Source: Lunularia cruciata
Taxonomy: Eukaryota; Streptophyta; Marchantiopsida; Lunulariales; Lunulariaceae
NCBI GenBank assembly: GCA_948567375.1
Contig: CAOYZS010000005.1
Span: forward strand, 186,001 to 250,000
Length of the DNA stretch: 64,000 nucleotides
Direction: 5' to 3'
Below, in pieces: positions 22,248 through 33,565 of this stretch; within the stretch, counting starts at the first letter, position 1; the number at the start of each line of letters is the position of its first letter. The translations under genes and the position numbers were made by a program. The notes below the pieces were generated by a model. That model ran no database searches. It was not told where the DNA came from and was given only the letters and a program-made list of their open reading frames with translations.

Positions 22248-24093
22248 TCCTCCGGGCTTTATCTCCAGGTACTCCATTTACTATCACCATTGTTGCTTTT
22301 AAGTACGGGAAAACTTTGGGCCGTTTACATTTTGACTTTGCCTCATTATCACGCAAGTTATCTAATTTTTCTTCTACTCCTTCTCCCTGCTGTTGTCCTC
22401 ATCATCCAGGTTTCATTAACCCTTCATATGGACATGTCATTACAGCTTTGCTTCAGATTTTACCTTCCTCCACCATATCACTTCTCTTCTCCAGAGGAAC
22501 CAAGTTTTGTCTTTTGCCCACATCTCCCCCCTCTACTTTCATTGCTATTCAAATTTGCTTTCGGGACTTTGGTCTTTCTTATGAAGCGATCCTGGGCACT
22601 AAAGGTATTTTTGACCAATGGAAAGTCACCCTTCTACATAAAGTTAAACTTTTACTCAATCTCCCTTCCATTTTGGATGATTTCAACTCTGTAGATCCGA
22701 TTTTCCTTTCCCCTCATGACAGAAAACTTCTTACTCACTTCAAGTTCCATTTCATTATTACTTATATGGACAAGTGTCCTAACTATTTTGTATTTGTTTG
22801 TAGACAATTTTATATTCAGACTTTACTTAATGAGCTTCATTCTCCTTCAGCTACCTATAAAAACTCACTGATTCCTCAAACCCAGCTCTTACTTTCTCAC
22901 CACAGTTTCACTACTTCTCAGGGATTTCGCACTTCCAAGGATTCTGAGAAACTCCCCTACTTGTGCTGTGCTTGGAAATTCCATAAGTCTCTTGTTGTTC
23001 CTAGGTTCATTGCTGCAGGATACTCCACTTCATTATCTGAACTTTCCCGCTGGCTCAGCTCCTTCTTCAAAGCACTGCTACCTTCTGCTAATGACCTCCG
23101 GAGGAAAGAATTCAGACTGGTGGGGCTGTTGGTCGACTCCAGCTGGATCTTGGACGACTCTTCTGGAGTTCCAGTTTTACTTCAGAAGGTGCAAAGATTA
23201 TGCAAGACAAGATCCTCTACTCCCCCAGCCTCCGGTTTGCAGCAGACTCAAGCGACCCTGGAGAAAGTTCTTTTTCAGAGTTTTGATTTCACCACCCTTT
23301 ATACCAAGATCCACCTCCATGATCTCAAAACAAGACTGTCTACTGTCATAAGATCTATTTTCAATTACGGGTTCACTCTGAATCAGGAACTGTGTTGCTT
23401 GTCGAGACCTCTACACTTGACTTCAAATATAGATGGCTTAAAACAGAAACAATATCTTTCCATCGGCAAAGCACCTGAAATTAATGGTTGTTGATGCGGA
23501 ATTGCTTATCTGTTTGATGCTATTCCTTTTTGATAACCTCTACATCACTTCGAGAGATTGGGATTCCTATGGGGACACCTTGTGCTGTCTTTGTGGCTAA
23601 CCTATACCTCTTCACCTATGAACTGGATTTCATACGCAGAGTACTGGATGCCAATGATGTTGCCCTGTTGCACGACCTATCCCAAGTTTGCAGATATGTC
23701 AATGATCTTCTTGTGGTAGGCTCAGGACTTGATCATTTTACAGATTTCATGTATAAGGAAGATGCTGCCAGAGGTGGTGGAATATATCCTAAACTTTCCT
23801 GTGAATTAGTCCGAACTTATGTTGGCACTCACTGTGATTATCTCGACTGTCCCATTACACAGGACGACTTCAACATCTTTGTCTCTATCTATGATAAGAA
23901 AGAGCTGCTTCACTTTGCTGACATCAAGACAATCTCTCTCTTTCATGTTCTTTCTGATATTTCCTCCAATTGTAAATTAGGGATTATAAAATCAGAGTGT
24001 GTTAGATATAGACGGATATGTAATTTCAAAAAGTCATACCTTTCAGCTTGTAGGAAACTTATAGATAGTTTTGTCTCTTTAGTGAGTTCTGAA
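22248..24093 (+). pseudogene. PLE reverse transcriptase, long fragment without GIY-YIG
   Basis: Two frames (22316-23494 and 23530 onward) separated by a break near 23490 encode the region after GIY-YIG and most of an RT. Recognisable motifs are TYMDKCPNYFVFVCRQFY at about 22763 (an early conserved RT motif), motif A with its Asp in FDFTTLYTKI at 23281-23310, motif B GIPMGTPCAVFVANLYL at 23561 on, and motif C as RYVNDLLVVGSG at about 23691, where YxDD has become YVND. The C-terminal KLGIIKSECVRYRRIC follows. Motif style and order match Penelope-like RTs that carry GIY-YIG at the N-terminus. It lacks the nuclease and is cut inside the C-terminal region by a 50-bp tail end (24080-24140). It lies in the host gene's intron, same strand. 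Confidence 0.85.
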
Positions 24094-24140
24094 TCACCCG
24101 TTCTAGGAACGGCTTCTGCTCTCATCTACCAATATCTGAG

Positions 24141-26170
24141 TGTATGACCTCTAGTAGATAAGAAGTCCTACTTGAGGATTTTTTGGGAATAGGAGCTTTG
24201 AGCGTCTTTCCATCTGCACAATCACTGGACAAAGTGAGTTTTTTCTCCTTTCGGATACAATATCAGACCCTCTATGGTCTTCCTAGAACTTGGATATGAA
24301 GCTTTGAGAAATATTCCAACTAAAGATGCCAAAGACGGGTGGCACTACAGCTCTCTGCATCTAAGGCAGTATTTGGACAATCAACTTCCACCAACTTGAA
24401 TAACTTATCTTTTGCAATTCCATGTCCAAATACCAACGATCTTTTCTTTAGAATGCATTGTTTTGCATTGCTCTGAATCAAAGCATCTTGTCCATATTCT
24501 AATAGGTGGAGGAGGATTGACATAAAATTCTTTGTTTATTCAAGAATATAAAGAATGTTTTCCGAATAACGTTTTCCGAATAACTGTTACAAAGATTTGT
24601 GATAGGTTCTCCCATGAATGCAATAGAAACTTTGCCAACTCTTAGAACGAATTTGGAACCCCAGGTCCACACTCTTGGGAATCTTCACAGGTTGAAGAGA
24701 TGAGAACATCTCTCTGTTAGCAGATGTGAGAAATAGCTCCAACATCCAAGAACCATTTTGAAACATTTGAATCCTTTTGGGATTCTACAATCAATCCTAA
24801 TCCAACTTTTCTACTGAGTGTTCTTCGTAATCTTCTGTATTGTAGGTTTGCGTCCCTTTCTTAGATATGATCTCCTTCATACCTTTTTTAGCTCTCAGTC
24901 TCTTCTTTCACTTTCCTTAGGACAAGGAGATGAAATATGATCCTTCTCATTGCAGAAATAGCAAGTTTTGTTGTTACAGTCAGCTTCCTTCCTAGGAATC
25001 GAAAAAAGGCGACCGCGTAGGAAAAATGAAGGTATATTAGAGTTCTAATTGGTCATTTTGGTGACTTTGAAGAAATGCTAAGTAGAGTAACATCCAACTG
25101 CTCATTTCATCTTACTTCGTCGTTTTGGTCTTTTGTCTTTGCTGAACGCTATTAGCATGGTTGTCACATAATTCCATGTTCGATGTTCCCAAAAATTTTC
25201 GGAACTACCCAAATGGGTTTATAGCTTGAAGGAAAAATATATAAGAGATGGTTAATCTCACATTTCTCTGCTCTTTAACCCATCCCGTAGTCTCTTGAAG
25301 TCTTTCTGACCTCTTGACAAGTGCTTGGTGAACTTAGCACCCTCTTGTATCTTCATGGTTAGGATCTCTATCCAATTTTGACCAGACCTTTCCAATCTCT
25401 CAACCCTACCTATATCTTTGAGTTTCTCTCAAATTTCTGAATATCACGGGTATCTGTCTACTATGTCTTTGATTGGCTCTTGCAGAACACACGAGAGAAG
25501 TCTTTTAGTTGTATAGTGTTTCACTTTCTCCATTCTGTTAGATTCTATGAGATTGGTATTATGGATCTATAATACTAAGTCCAAACAGACATAACTGTTT
25601 AAAATAGATTGCACATGTGCAGACCAGGACACATAATTATGACACTCAATTTCTCTAGTTCTCTCAGTTCTTCCATCAACGATAGTCTTAAGTATGGGCC
25701 CATTAAACTAGAAACATTATTATCTTAGAATAGACTTGAAGTTCTATCCTCTGATTTCTAATGTATCAGACATCTTAACAATCAGCTCTCTCAATCTAAC
25801 CAGGGTAGATGCCCCTGACAGCACACAGTAATACTCGACTCACTACACTGAGATCATCCAAAGATAGAACATAACATTTCACTGGCGCAACATAGAACAC
25901 ACCTGAAGTAAGGTGCAGAGGATAACTATTGCAGGAAAACCTAGTATTCCAAATACCGAAAGCCAGGCAACATAGGATACACCTGAAGTGAAGTTAAGCA
26001 GCATAGAACACACCTAAAGTGAGATGCAAAGGATAACTATTGTAGGGAAACTTAGCATTCCAAACACTCAGAACTCAATTGTATACACAAGAGCATAAGC
26101 AGAGGTGGTGCTTGGTAAAATCCTAAAAGTGGCTGAACCTAACTTTATCCCAAACTAGAAATTACCATAT
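24141..26170 (-). pseudogene. Decayed copia relic (5' LTR, gag, protease, integrase start), antisense
   Basis: Read on the - strand this is an old relative of element A: a 5' LTR (about 26170-25705, with TAATGTATCAGACATC), gag (about 25650-25100), a CCHC-like zinc knuckle region near 24960, and protease/pre-integrase sequence around 24320-24520 (KKRSLVFGHGIAKDKLFKLV and terminal LWHL, against GYGTAKGKLFKLM and LWHL in element A). It stops at the start of integrase; RT and RNase H are absent. Many stops and frameshifts show it is old. Confidence 0.75.
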
Positions 26171-26441
26171 TCAACACAAAATGAAACTGAACTAATCAGT
26201 GGTTGAACTCCAGGTTGTGTAATAGGCCACGAACTTATGTTTGATCGAATGAAATTTTTATGCCCATGCTGTCCCCTAGACTTGTTCGAGTTCTTTTCGT
26301 TTCGCCAGTCTTTATCGTGAGTAAAGGGTAAGTATTGACATTTTTCATGGAGATTTGCTAAAATCACTTCGCGTTCTATTATTTTCCTACTAAATGCTAG
26401 CAAGTAACGGGAAAAGACATTAACACTTTCCTCACATGCAG

Positions 26442-26588
26442 ATGAAGGAAGACAATCTGTCTACGGAAGGGCAGCTGATAAGTGCGATCGAAAAGTCATA
26501 CAACCTTACCAACTTCTCTTCCGTCAGAACTCAAGATCCATACCTGGCGGAAGGGAAAGCAGAAAATAGTAAGTGTGACATTCATTAA
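26442..26588 (+). CDS. bHLH gene terminal exon
   Basis: A 147-nt exon with acceptor CTCACATGCAG, phase 0, ending in TAA at 26586-26588. It begins MKEDNLSTEGQLISAIEKSY, following ILVK of the previous exon; plant ACT-like domains end the same way, with V-K-M and a short acidic helix (such as LSEEELL...AL). The last residues (after about 26510) are not conserved in the family as far as I can judge. An AGTAAG near 26568 could act as an alternative donor. No canonical AATAAA signal was seen close downstream. Confidence 0.8.
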   Translation: MKEDNLSTEGQLISAIEKSYNLTNFSSVRTQDPYLAEGKAENSKCDIH

Positions 26589-27385
26589 AGAGAAGAGTTT
26601 GGCAATAATTAGGTGACCGATGTCTATTACGGCCATGGAGTTACGTACGCAGGACAGGGCTTTGTATAGATGTTGTACAATTTAATGCAGTTCCTTCCCA
26701 TTAAAACTTGACAAAGCGCAGCCCTTAAGTATCCTTTCATGTTGAAGTGTCAGTTGCATAATTTCGCTGTCTACCATGGGGTACTTGTGGGGATAAACGG
26801 GCACATAGACAGGACTAAATTGTATAAACGCTCAGCATTGTGGGGTGGTGAAACCTGCCTGGCTTCTGGTGGCCAAATTAAATCGTATACAAGAATACAG
26901 AGCGTTATTGTTGGCTGGATTGATGATGGGTTGTAGAGAATGTTCTTTGAACGAAAGGTCTTGACAAAAGCATCTACTGTTTACATTATCTGGATTGTTA
27001 ATGCTAGCCTTAAGTCAGTTATTCTCAGGACTGTTTCTCAAGTTACATCGTAGCATAATAGTCACAAAGTCGATGCTTTAGTCAAACACCATGGGAACAG
27101 CGTGTTGGAGAACACAGTCTTCATGTACCCAATCTGATTGCATTTACCACGCAAAACCTGTGACATTCTTTTATGGCTGTCATGATATGTCGGATCACCC
27201 AGATACCTGAAACTCATGATTGCTTTGGCACCCGTAAGCAAAAGAACACAAACTCAGGACGGAAGATATTTGCATTTTATCCAGTAATATTGACACCAAG
27301 CAGGGGGTTGAGAAGGGATTGATACACTCATGGGTGTTACTGTGCAGACTAACTAAGAAAGCCCAACCAAGTCGTTGGTGGTATC
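26589..27385. other. 3' flank of the bHLH gene, no recognised feature
   Basis: Presumed 3' UTR and flanking DNA. I see no conserved coding sequence, no PLE terminus and no LTR. The end (about 27330-27400) has two GTGCAGACTAACTA copies separated by a GTCGTTGGTGGTATCGT segment reminiscent of the PLE tail module, so a very old tail may lie here. Confidence 0.4.
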
Positions 27386-27866
27386 GTGCAGACTAACTAT
27401 GAGAAGACTGCTTGTTCCTTATTGTGTTTTTGTTTACATTGCATTCAGTTTTTGTTTACATTGCATTCATTCATCCTATTTCGCATCTCTTATGTCCTTA
27501 AATCTACTCCATCATCCGGGCTTCTTAGGAATAACCATGATATAAACTCGTTCATGAATATGCTCCTTCTCTTCCTCACACCCTATCGTTCTGCAGAACC
27601 GTAAATTTGACCGACTCTCATTATCTTCCGATTTACTTCCAAAAAAATAGATCAAGCCAAACTACAATCTGTTCAGTGATAGAGGGATATTGGAAGCCAT
27701 TCCTTCTGACATTCCTTTCAGAACTCCCTTAGTGGCTTACAGGTACAGCAAAACTCTAGCCCGTTTACATTTTGCTTCTATTTCTTAGAAACACCAGAGC
27801 TTAAATCCCCCTATTTCCCCTTATAGCTGTCTTCATCATTCTGCGTTTATCAACTGCAGCAACTGT
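27386..27866 (+). pseudogene. PLE inter-domain fragment
   Basis: Broken frames give YVLKSTPSSGLLRNNHD, then ILEAIPSDIPFRTPLVAYRY and LNPPISPYSCLHHSAF, parallel to the fragment at 28600-28990. It ends at TGTAGCTGTTCACATGC, where tail sequence starts. Confidence 0.7.
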
Positions 27867-28416
27867 AGCTGTTCACATGCTGTGATATTATCGATATCCA
27901 GTACGATAACTCATCGCTCTTCTTCGGTCTCTGAACGAGCTCATTTATTTTTCCAGTTTTCAAACGTTGAGGCAGTCTCACGGATCTCCCTTGATTATCC
28001 TTCGGTGGTCGTCCTCTGTGAGATCTCACATTTTACTTGCTGCTACATGGCTTTTCTATCAGTGTCTTTATTTATCTTTCACTCCTGGCTCTTCATGTCG
28101 ATTTCATTTCTCTTCTGGCACTTTGGTTATGTTTCCGTGGTGTAATTGCAGGTCTTTGATATCTAGGTCTTACTCTCCATTTCTTTCCATGTTAGATTTA
28201 TTTCTGCTATCGTTAGATGAGAGGAATGATATATTACTTACTTTACATATCTTGCATTTTTTTTGCATTTAATGAGTTTCGGTGTCCTTCTGTCACTCTA
28301 TGCCTTTGCCCTCCTGCTCATACAGTACCGTCCATGTACCCTCGTTGCACAGCCGCCAAGTCCTCACACTTTGTTAAGTTGAGTTCTCGTACCTCCCTCC
28401 TTACCTGTTTTCACAC
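27867..28416 (+). repeat. Diverged PLE tail
   Basis: It has the GTGATATTATCGATATCC subfamily modules (ATCTCACATTTTACTTGC, TCTTCATGTCGATTTC) also seen at 20220-20460 and 31090-31400. It stops around GCATTTAATGAG without a clear hairpin and grades into PLE 5' sequence. Confidence 0.55.
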
Positions 28417-30285
28417 ATGGCAGCCCCTTCCTCATCTTCTTCTCTGAAGATTTCTTCTCCTACCTTACCTCCTTCACACTGCCCTCTTCCTTCCAGGACC
28501 TTCGCTTACAGAGATTACCTGCGCAGATTTGCAGCATTTTTTTCTTTGCTTGACAATGATAAGCTCACCATTTCTTACCTCGGCCGTTTCAGAATTAGGA
28601 ACCTGTTTATCTTTTATGTCCTTAAATCTACTCCATCATCTGTGCTTCTTTGGAATGACCATGATGTAAACTCGCTCATGAATTTGCTCCTTCTCTTCCT
28701 CGCATCCTTTCTTTCCGCAGTTCAATCTACCCATGAATTTCAACCGACTCTCATTATCTTCCGATTTACTTCCAAAGAGAGAGATAAAGCCAAACTACAG
28801 TCTATTCTCCGTGACAGAGTGGTATTGGAAGCCATTCCTTCTAACATTCCTTTCAGAATTCCCTTAGTGGCTTACAGGTACAGGAAAACTCTATGCCATT
28901 TACATTTCAATTTTGCTTCTATTTCCAAGAAACAGCAGAGCTTAAATCCCCCTATTTCCCTTTGTAGCCGTCTTCATCATTCTGCGTTTATCATCCCTGC
29001 TTACGGGCATGTCATTACTGCTTCCCTACAAATCCTGCCATCTGCCAACTTATCGCTGCTCTTCGCTAGATGTACTAAGGTCCGTCTTTCTTCCATGTCT
29101 CCGCCCTTTACTTTCGATGCTATTCATGCTTGCATTCGCGATTTTGTGCTTTCACAGGAAGCTCTTTTGGTTACCAAGGGTATTTTAGATCATTTGAAGG
29201 GTATCCTTCTTCAGAAACTGAACGGCCCTCTCAACCTCCTTCCAACTTGTGATGACTTCGTTGCTACTGATCCTTTCTTCGTGTCTCGTGAAGATATCAA
29301 CTTCCTTTTGCATTTCAAGACCAATTTCACCATTACATATATGGATAAGTGTCCTAATAACTTCGTTTTCGTCTTCAGACAATTTTATGTCCAAACTTTA
29401 CTCTATGAACTTTATTCTCCCTCTGCCACCTACAAACCGACACAGTTTCCTCAATCTCAGCTTTTACTCTCTCACAATGCCTTCAACTGTTCTAATGGTT
29501 TTCGCAACTCAAAGGATCCGGTCTATCTTTAATATAAGTTCTCTCTAAACAGGGAGTCAGTACTGCTAGTTGAAACTTTGGCTTTAATATAGATAGCTTA
29601 AAAGTAGAAACAACATTCTTCCATCAGCAAGACATCTCAAGTTTACGGCTGCTGTTGAGAGTGACCTTACTGGGTAGATGCTGTTCTTATTTGATAACCT
29701 GTACATCACTTTCGGGAGTCAACTTTTCCATCAAATGGTTGGAATCCCCATGGGGACACTTTGTGCTGTCTTTCTTGGTTAATTTGTACATCTTCACCTA
29801 CGAGCTGGATTTCATCTGTAGATTAGCATCTGTAGATTAAGCTATCCTGCAAGTTAGTTCGTACCCATATCGGCACTCCTGTGCAATTACCTGGACTGTA
29901 GGATAACTCAAGACGACTTCAAGATCTTCGACTCCATCTATGATAAGAAAGAACTGCCTCATTGTGCTAACACTAAGACCATCTTATTACCTCATGTTCT
30001 TTCTGACCTTTCCTTTACTTGCAAATTAGGCGTCATCAAATCGGAATGTGTAAGATACAGGAGAGTCTATAGTAGCAAAAATCTTATCTTGCAGCTTGTA
30101 GGACACTCATTGATAAATTTGTAGCAGAAAACTACCCTCTTCACCTCATTCACAAGAAGTTTCGCTCAGTCCTTCAAGAAGAAATAAATATTCATGGTTA
30201 TCATGGTCTTAGCATTTATAGAGATCTGAGAAACTCAGTTCTCTTTTTCAAGGGGGGAGCTCCAGTCCGACCCGCCAGTAGTTAC
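28417..30285 (+). pseudogene. PLE coding fragment: inter-domain region and RT, central RT deleted
   Basis: An uninterrupted frame (28417-29532) encodes the region between GIY-YIG and RT, including YRDYLRRFAAFF, IPFRIPLVAYRYRKTL and TYMDKCPNNFVFVFRQFY (about 29335-29390). Beyond 29530 the RT core is incomplete: motif A is missing, motif B survives as GIPMGT-like codons with changes (about 29741), and motif C is lost. The C-terminal part (DKKELPH, KLGVIKSECVRYR, HGLSIYRDLRNS) runs to a stop near 30285. This is the longest open PLE frame in the window, which may suit it for dating. Confidence 0.8.
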
Positions 30286-31557
30286 TCACACACTTGTGTG
30301 TTTTATATTCCCATGGCTTCTGCATTCGGTTCTAATATTCTTTTATACCCTAAATTTTCGGTTACAGCATTAACATACCTACACAAGCCATTCCAGGCTG
30401 TCAGAGTTCTGACACCTGGTCCCCCCTGCAGGCTTCCTCGCTTCTTCCGGTACTTACATCCTGATTCTTTCTTACGTTTTTGTTAGTCACCTGTTTTTCC
30501 TTTCATTCTGGCTCTTCGCCCATTTGGAGTTGCCTCACCCCCTTTCCTGCATTCGCGTTGTCTGAATCTCACCCCTCGTATCTTGAAGGAGGTTCTCCTT
30601 TTGAATTACCGCTTTGGAGAACTATGCCTTGTGATACTTGCTTCTCTTCTAAGCTGTGTTTTTCAGGGCTCCTCCAGGTACTTTTTAGTTGCTCCTCCTT
30701 CGATTGCTCACTGTTGATGTTTTTCTTTGCACATCCTCTGTCAATTGATCATTTCATTTTGATTTCTTTGATCTGTATGTTCCTCTCGCGATTAGTTTGC
30801 TCCTTTCCACTCGCTAACTATCCTTGACAGATTCCACTTGCCATCACCAGTGCACATTGCCCAACATAAACCCTAGCCAGTTTTCTTTCCAGAACATTTG
30901 TTTTCATTTTAAGCAGCACTGAAGGGGCCAACCGAGTTTGCCTTGGGACTCATGAGCCTTCGAACAGTATGAGGAGTAGTAGCCTTTGGCACTATGTTTG
31001 GTACTGGTGAACTCGCTTGTGTTTCCGGGTCATCGGACTATGACCGCCTATCTGCTTCCCTCTGTGTTTTTGGTTTTAGCACTAATGTGTTCATAGCACA
31101 TGCTCTGGTATTATCGATATCCAGTCCTATGATGCTTCGCTCTTCTTCCCTCGTTCTCTGAACGAGCTCATTTATTTTTCCAGTCTTCATACATTCAGGC
31201 AGTCTCACGGATCGTCCTCGATTTTCCTTCCGTCAGCCTCTGTGTGATCTCACATTTTACTTGCTGCTACATCCCTTTTCTATTTGGGTCTATATTTATC
31301 TTTCGCGTCATGTTGATTTCATTTCTCTTCTTGCACTTTGGTTATGTTTCTGCTGCGTGAATTGCAGGTCTTTGGTATAAAGGTTTTACTCTCCATTTGT
31401 TTCCATGTTAGACTTATTTCCATTTGTTTCATGCTATCGGTAGATCAAATGATTGAAATATTGCTTACTTTACATATCTTGCATATCATTTGCATATAAT
31501 GAGTTCTGGATCCCCCCTTCGAGGAACGGCTTCTGTCCTCAGTTCTCTATATCCAGT
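30286..31557 (+). repeat. PLE tails after the RT fragment
   Basis: A diverged tail follows the RT (TCTAATATTC, TTTTCAGGGCTCCTCC), then a block starting near 30910 (GAAGGGGCCAACCGAG) of the GATATCCAGTCCTATGATGC subfamily. It ends with an older type of terminus near 31505 (GGATCCCCCCTTCGAGGAACGG). Confidence 0.6.
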
Positions 31558-31582
31558 CGCCTATCCCCTAACTCCATACTCT

Positions 31583-31650
31583 AATTTACTTCCCCAAACG
31601 GGGAAGTAAATTGAAGAAGCAGAGTGGAAATCTTTCAAAGAAAGATTTCC
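31583..31650. repeat. Two adjacent perfect hairpins
   Basis: First stem: AATTTACTTCCCC (31583-31595), loop AAAC, and the exact complement at 31600-31612 (13 bp). Second stem: GGAAATCTTTC (31626-31636), loop AAA, complement 31640-31650 (11 bp). They lie just after an older-type tail terminus and have no counterpart elsewhere in the window. Confidence 0.85.
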
Positions 31651-31889
31651 TCTCTACTTTCTCATACCCGAACTCCTGGGTTTGGTTTCAATCAATTAAT
31701 TCTCCATCTATTCAGTTTTGTTTTCAATTGTTTCACATTTGCTTATTTCTAGATTTCTTGATATGAGATGATTCTTCATTTCTCAGTACACATTGGTGCA
31801 TGGTTTCTCTATATGTAGTTACATATGAGAGTCACTTGCAAATACATGCTTTTTATGATCTGGATTTCATCTACTATTCGCATGTTTGG

Positions 31890-32113
31890 TAGTCAGTTCT
31901 GCTTTCATTTTATTGCCATTTCATCTACATTTCATTTTGTTTGAATGAGTTCTGGATCCCCCGTTCTCCGAGCGGCTTCTGTCTTCATAAGTCCAATATG
32001 GTGTTTACAGTTCTGCTTTCATTTTATTGCCATTTCATCTACATTTCATTTGCGTTTAATGAGTTTTGGATCTCCCGTTGTTCAAACTGCTTCTGTCCAC
32101 ATAACTCCAATAT
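31890..32113 (+). repeat. Tandem duplication of an older tail terminus (~110 bp units)
   Basis: CAGTTCTGCTTTCATTTTAT and the following sequence through GAGTTCTGGATCCCCC-hairpin-CTTCTGTC occurs at about 31893-31998 and again at 32009-32113. The second hairpin is degenerate (CCGTTGTTCAAACTGC). Confidence 0.75.
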
Positions 32114-32171
32114 CATGTTTACATTTCATATGCACACCATTTGCATATGAAATGTCAACATGATATTGGAG
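32105..32171. repeat. 30-bp inverted repeat with 7-nt spacer
   Basis: The left arm is 32105-32134 (starts CTCCAATATCATG), the spacer CACCATT is 32135-32141, and the right arm is 32142-32171 (ends CATGATATTGGAG). The arms pair at 29 of 30 positions. The left arm is the normal post-terminus sequence, so the right arm looks like a fold-back copy of it. Confidence 0.85.
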
Positions 32172-32424
32172 TGCTGGATCCCGCGTTCTTCGAATGGTTT
32201 CTGCTCTCATGTCTGAATATACCAAAAATTAAACTTTCGAACAGAAACTCTGTACAAGGGATACTGAGCGAATGCCCTCCGGCTATTTTGGTTAGTGCAT
32301 TGGGCATTCATGAACTCGTTACTGGTTTCATGCAGGCTTACTATGACTGCCTGCTTGCTTCAGTCAATGTTCATCGTTTTAGAAGTCATGCACTCTTAGA
32401 ACATGGGTGTGGTATACACTATCG
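32172..32424 (+). repeat. Degenerate tail remnant
   Basis: It contains an older terminus (CCGCGTTCTTCGAATGG, near 32181) and weak matches to the TTCGAACAGAAACTC and GTACAAGGGATACTGA tail modules, leading into the RT fragment. Confidence 0.5.
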
Positions 32425-32972
32425 TTAGTAAATATGTTGATGATGTTCTACTTGTAGGCTCTGGTCTTGTTAACTTTATGGATTTCATGTATAAGGATGA
32501 CACTGCCAGAGGAGGTGGGATCTATCCCAGGCTTTTCTGCGGGTTGGTATGCACCCATGTTGGCACTCATTGTAATTATCTTTACTATAGAATTACTCAG
32601 GGCAACTTACCACATGTTCGTCTCCATCTATGACCAGAAAGAGCTGCACCATTTTGCTAAAATTAAGACCATCTCGCCAACTCATTTTCTCGCTGACATC
32701 CTACAAATGCAAATTAGGTATTATCAAATCAGCGTGTGTTAGATACAGGAGAGTTTGTAAAACCAAAAAACCATATATTACAACGTGCAGGAAACTAATT
32801 GACAACTTTGTCGCTGAAAAGTCCCCTATTCACCTCATTGGTAGAAAGTTTCACTCAGTCTTACAAAGAGGAAAAGACATCTATGGTTATCATGGTCTTA
32901 GCATCTATAGAGATCTGAGAAACTCTCTTCTCTCAACCAGGAAGGGAGCTCCTGTCCGAGCCCACCAGTTGT
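32425..32972 (+). pseudogene. PLE RT C-terminal half with intact YVDD
   Basis: It starts just before motif C and reads KYVDDVLLVGSGLVNFMDFMY: the catalytic YxDD pair is intact here, unlike the YVND and YVNA forms at 23.7 and 33.9 kb. It continues with GGGIYPRLFCGLV, a frameshift, HVFVSIYDQKELHHFAKIKT, then IKSACVRYRRVCKTKKPYI and HGLSIYRDLRNSLL. Its sequence is clearly diverged from the 22-kb and 50-kb copies and close to the 28-30 kb one, which indicates a second PLE subfamily. Confidence 0.8.
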
Positions 32973-33565
32973 GATTCTCACAAGTGCTCGGACCCCTTCT
33001 GTTGATTTGCTGACACGTGACCAAGGACTTTTTCTAGGGTGGCAGGAGGAGGAGCGTTAGAGGACTGGCTATAAAGAAATGACCAGCATCTGCTACACTC
33101 GATGACCATGCCATGTGGTCATCGAGTGTTTGCTTATTGACACATGGGCCCACCTTGTCCATCACTTCATCTGGGGCAGATATTGCCTCTTTACTTTGCT
33201 CTTGCTTACGTTGCTTGATGTCCTTTCATGCTTTTCCTGTTTGAGGAGGCTCGCCCCTTCCCGTGCACTCCCGATGCTTCTTTCTCCCCTCTTGTAATAC
33301 TAACTATCCTTTGCTTGACAATTTCACATTGGTGTGTTCTGGATTTTATCTCTACTAACAGATGTTTGTGATTTCAGGGTTCCATCAGGTATGTCTTGAT
33401 TCCTTCTCTCCTATTCCTCATGTTAATTCATTTCTTTCCGGCCTGGTTCTCATTATGTAGCTGAGACGCCCTTTGCTGTTTAGCGACTCAGGACTCAAGC
33501 GTCCATAGCGCTTCTTGTGATATACTTTATATCCTGTCCTTTTTCGCTTCGCTCTCGTTACCCTG
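32973..33565 (+). repeat. PLE tail pieces
   Basis: It carries CATGTGGTCATCGAGTG, CCACCTTGTCCATCACTTC and TTTCAGGGTTCCATCAGG modules of the first subfamily, then jumps near 33470 to the CTTTGCTGTTTAGCGACTCAGG module and breaks off at CGTTACCCTGTTC, where a new PLE fragment begins. Confidence 0.6.

Larger units (their letters stand above)
17887..26441 (+). other. 8.6-kb intron within the ACT-like region
   Basis: The donor is GTAAGT after ILVK and the acceptor is CTCACATGCAG before MKEDNLS. The first ~700 bp (17887-18597) look like low-copy intron, and 18598-18660 holds a tail relic of the older GTGGATCCCC type. The rest is PLE tails, a long PLE coding fragment (22248-24093) and an antisense copia relic (24141-26170). 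The last ~270 bp (26171-26441) have no recognised feature. Confidence 0.8.

Noticed and set aside
22316-23494. The 392-codon frame as a host gene nested in the intron.
   Set aside because: It contains Penelope-type RT motifs and has closely related broken copies at 28.4 and 49.2 kb, so it is retroelement coding sequence.
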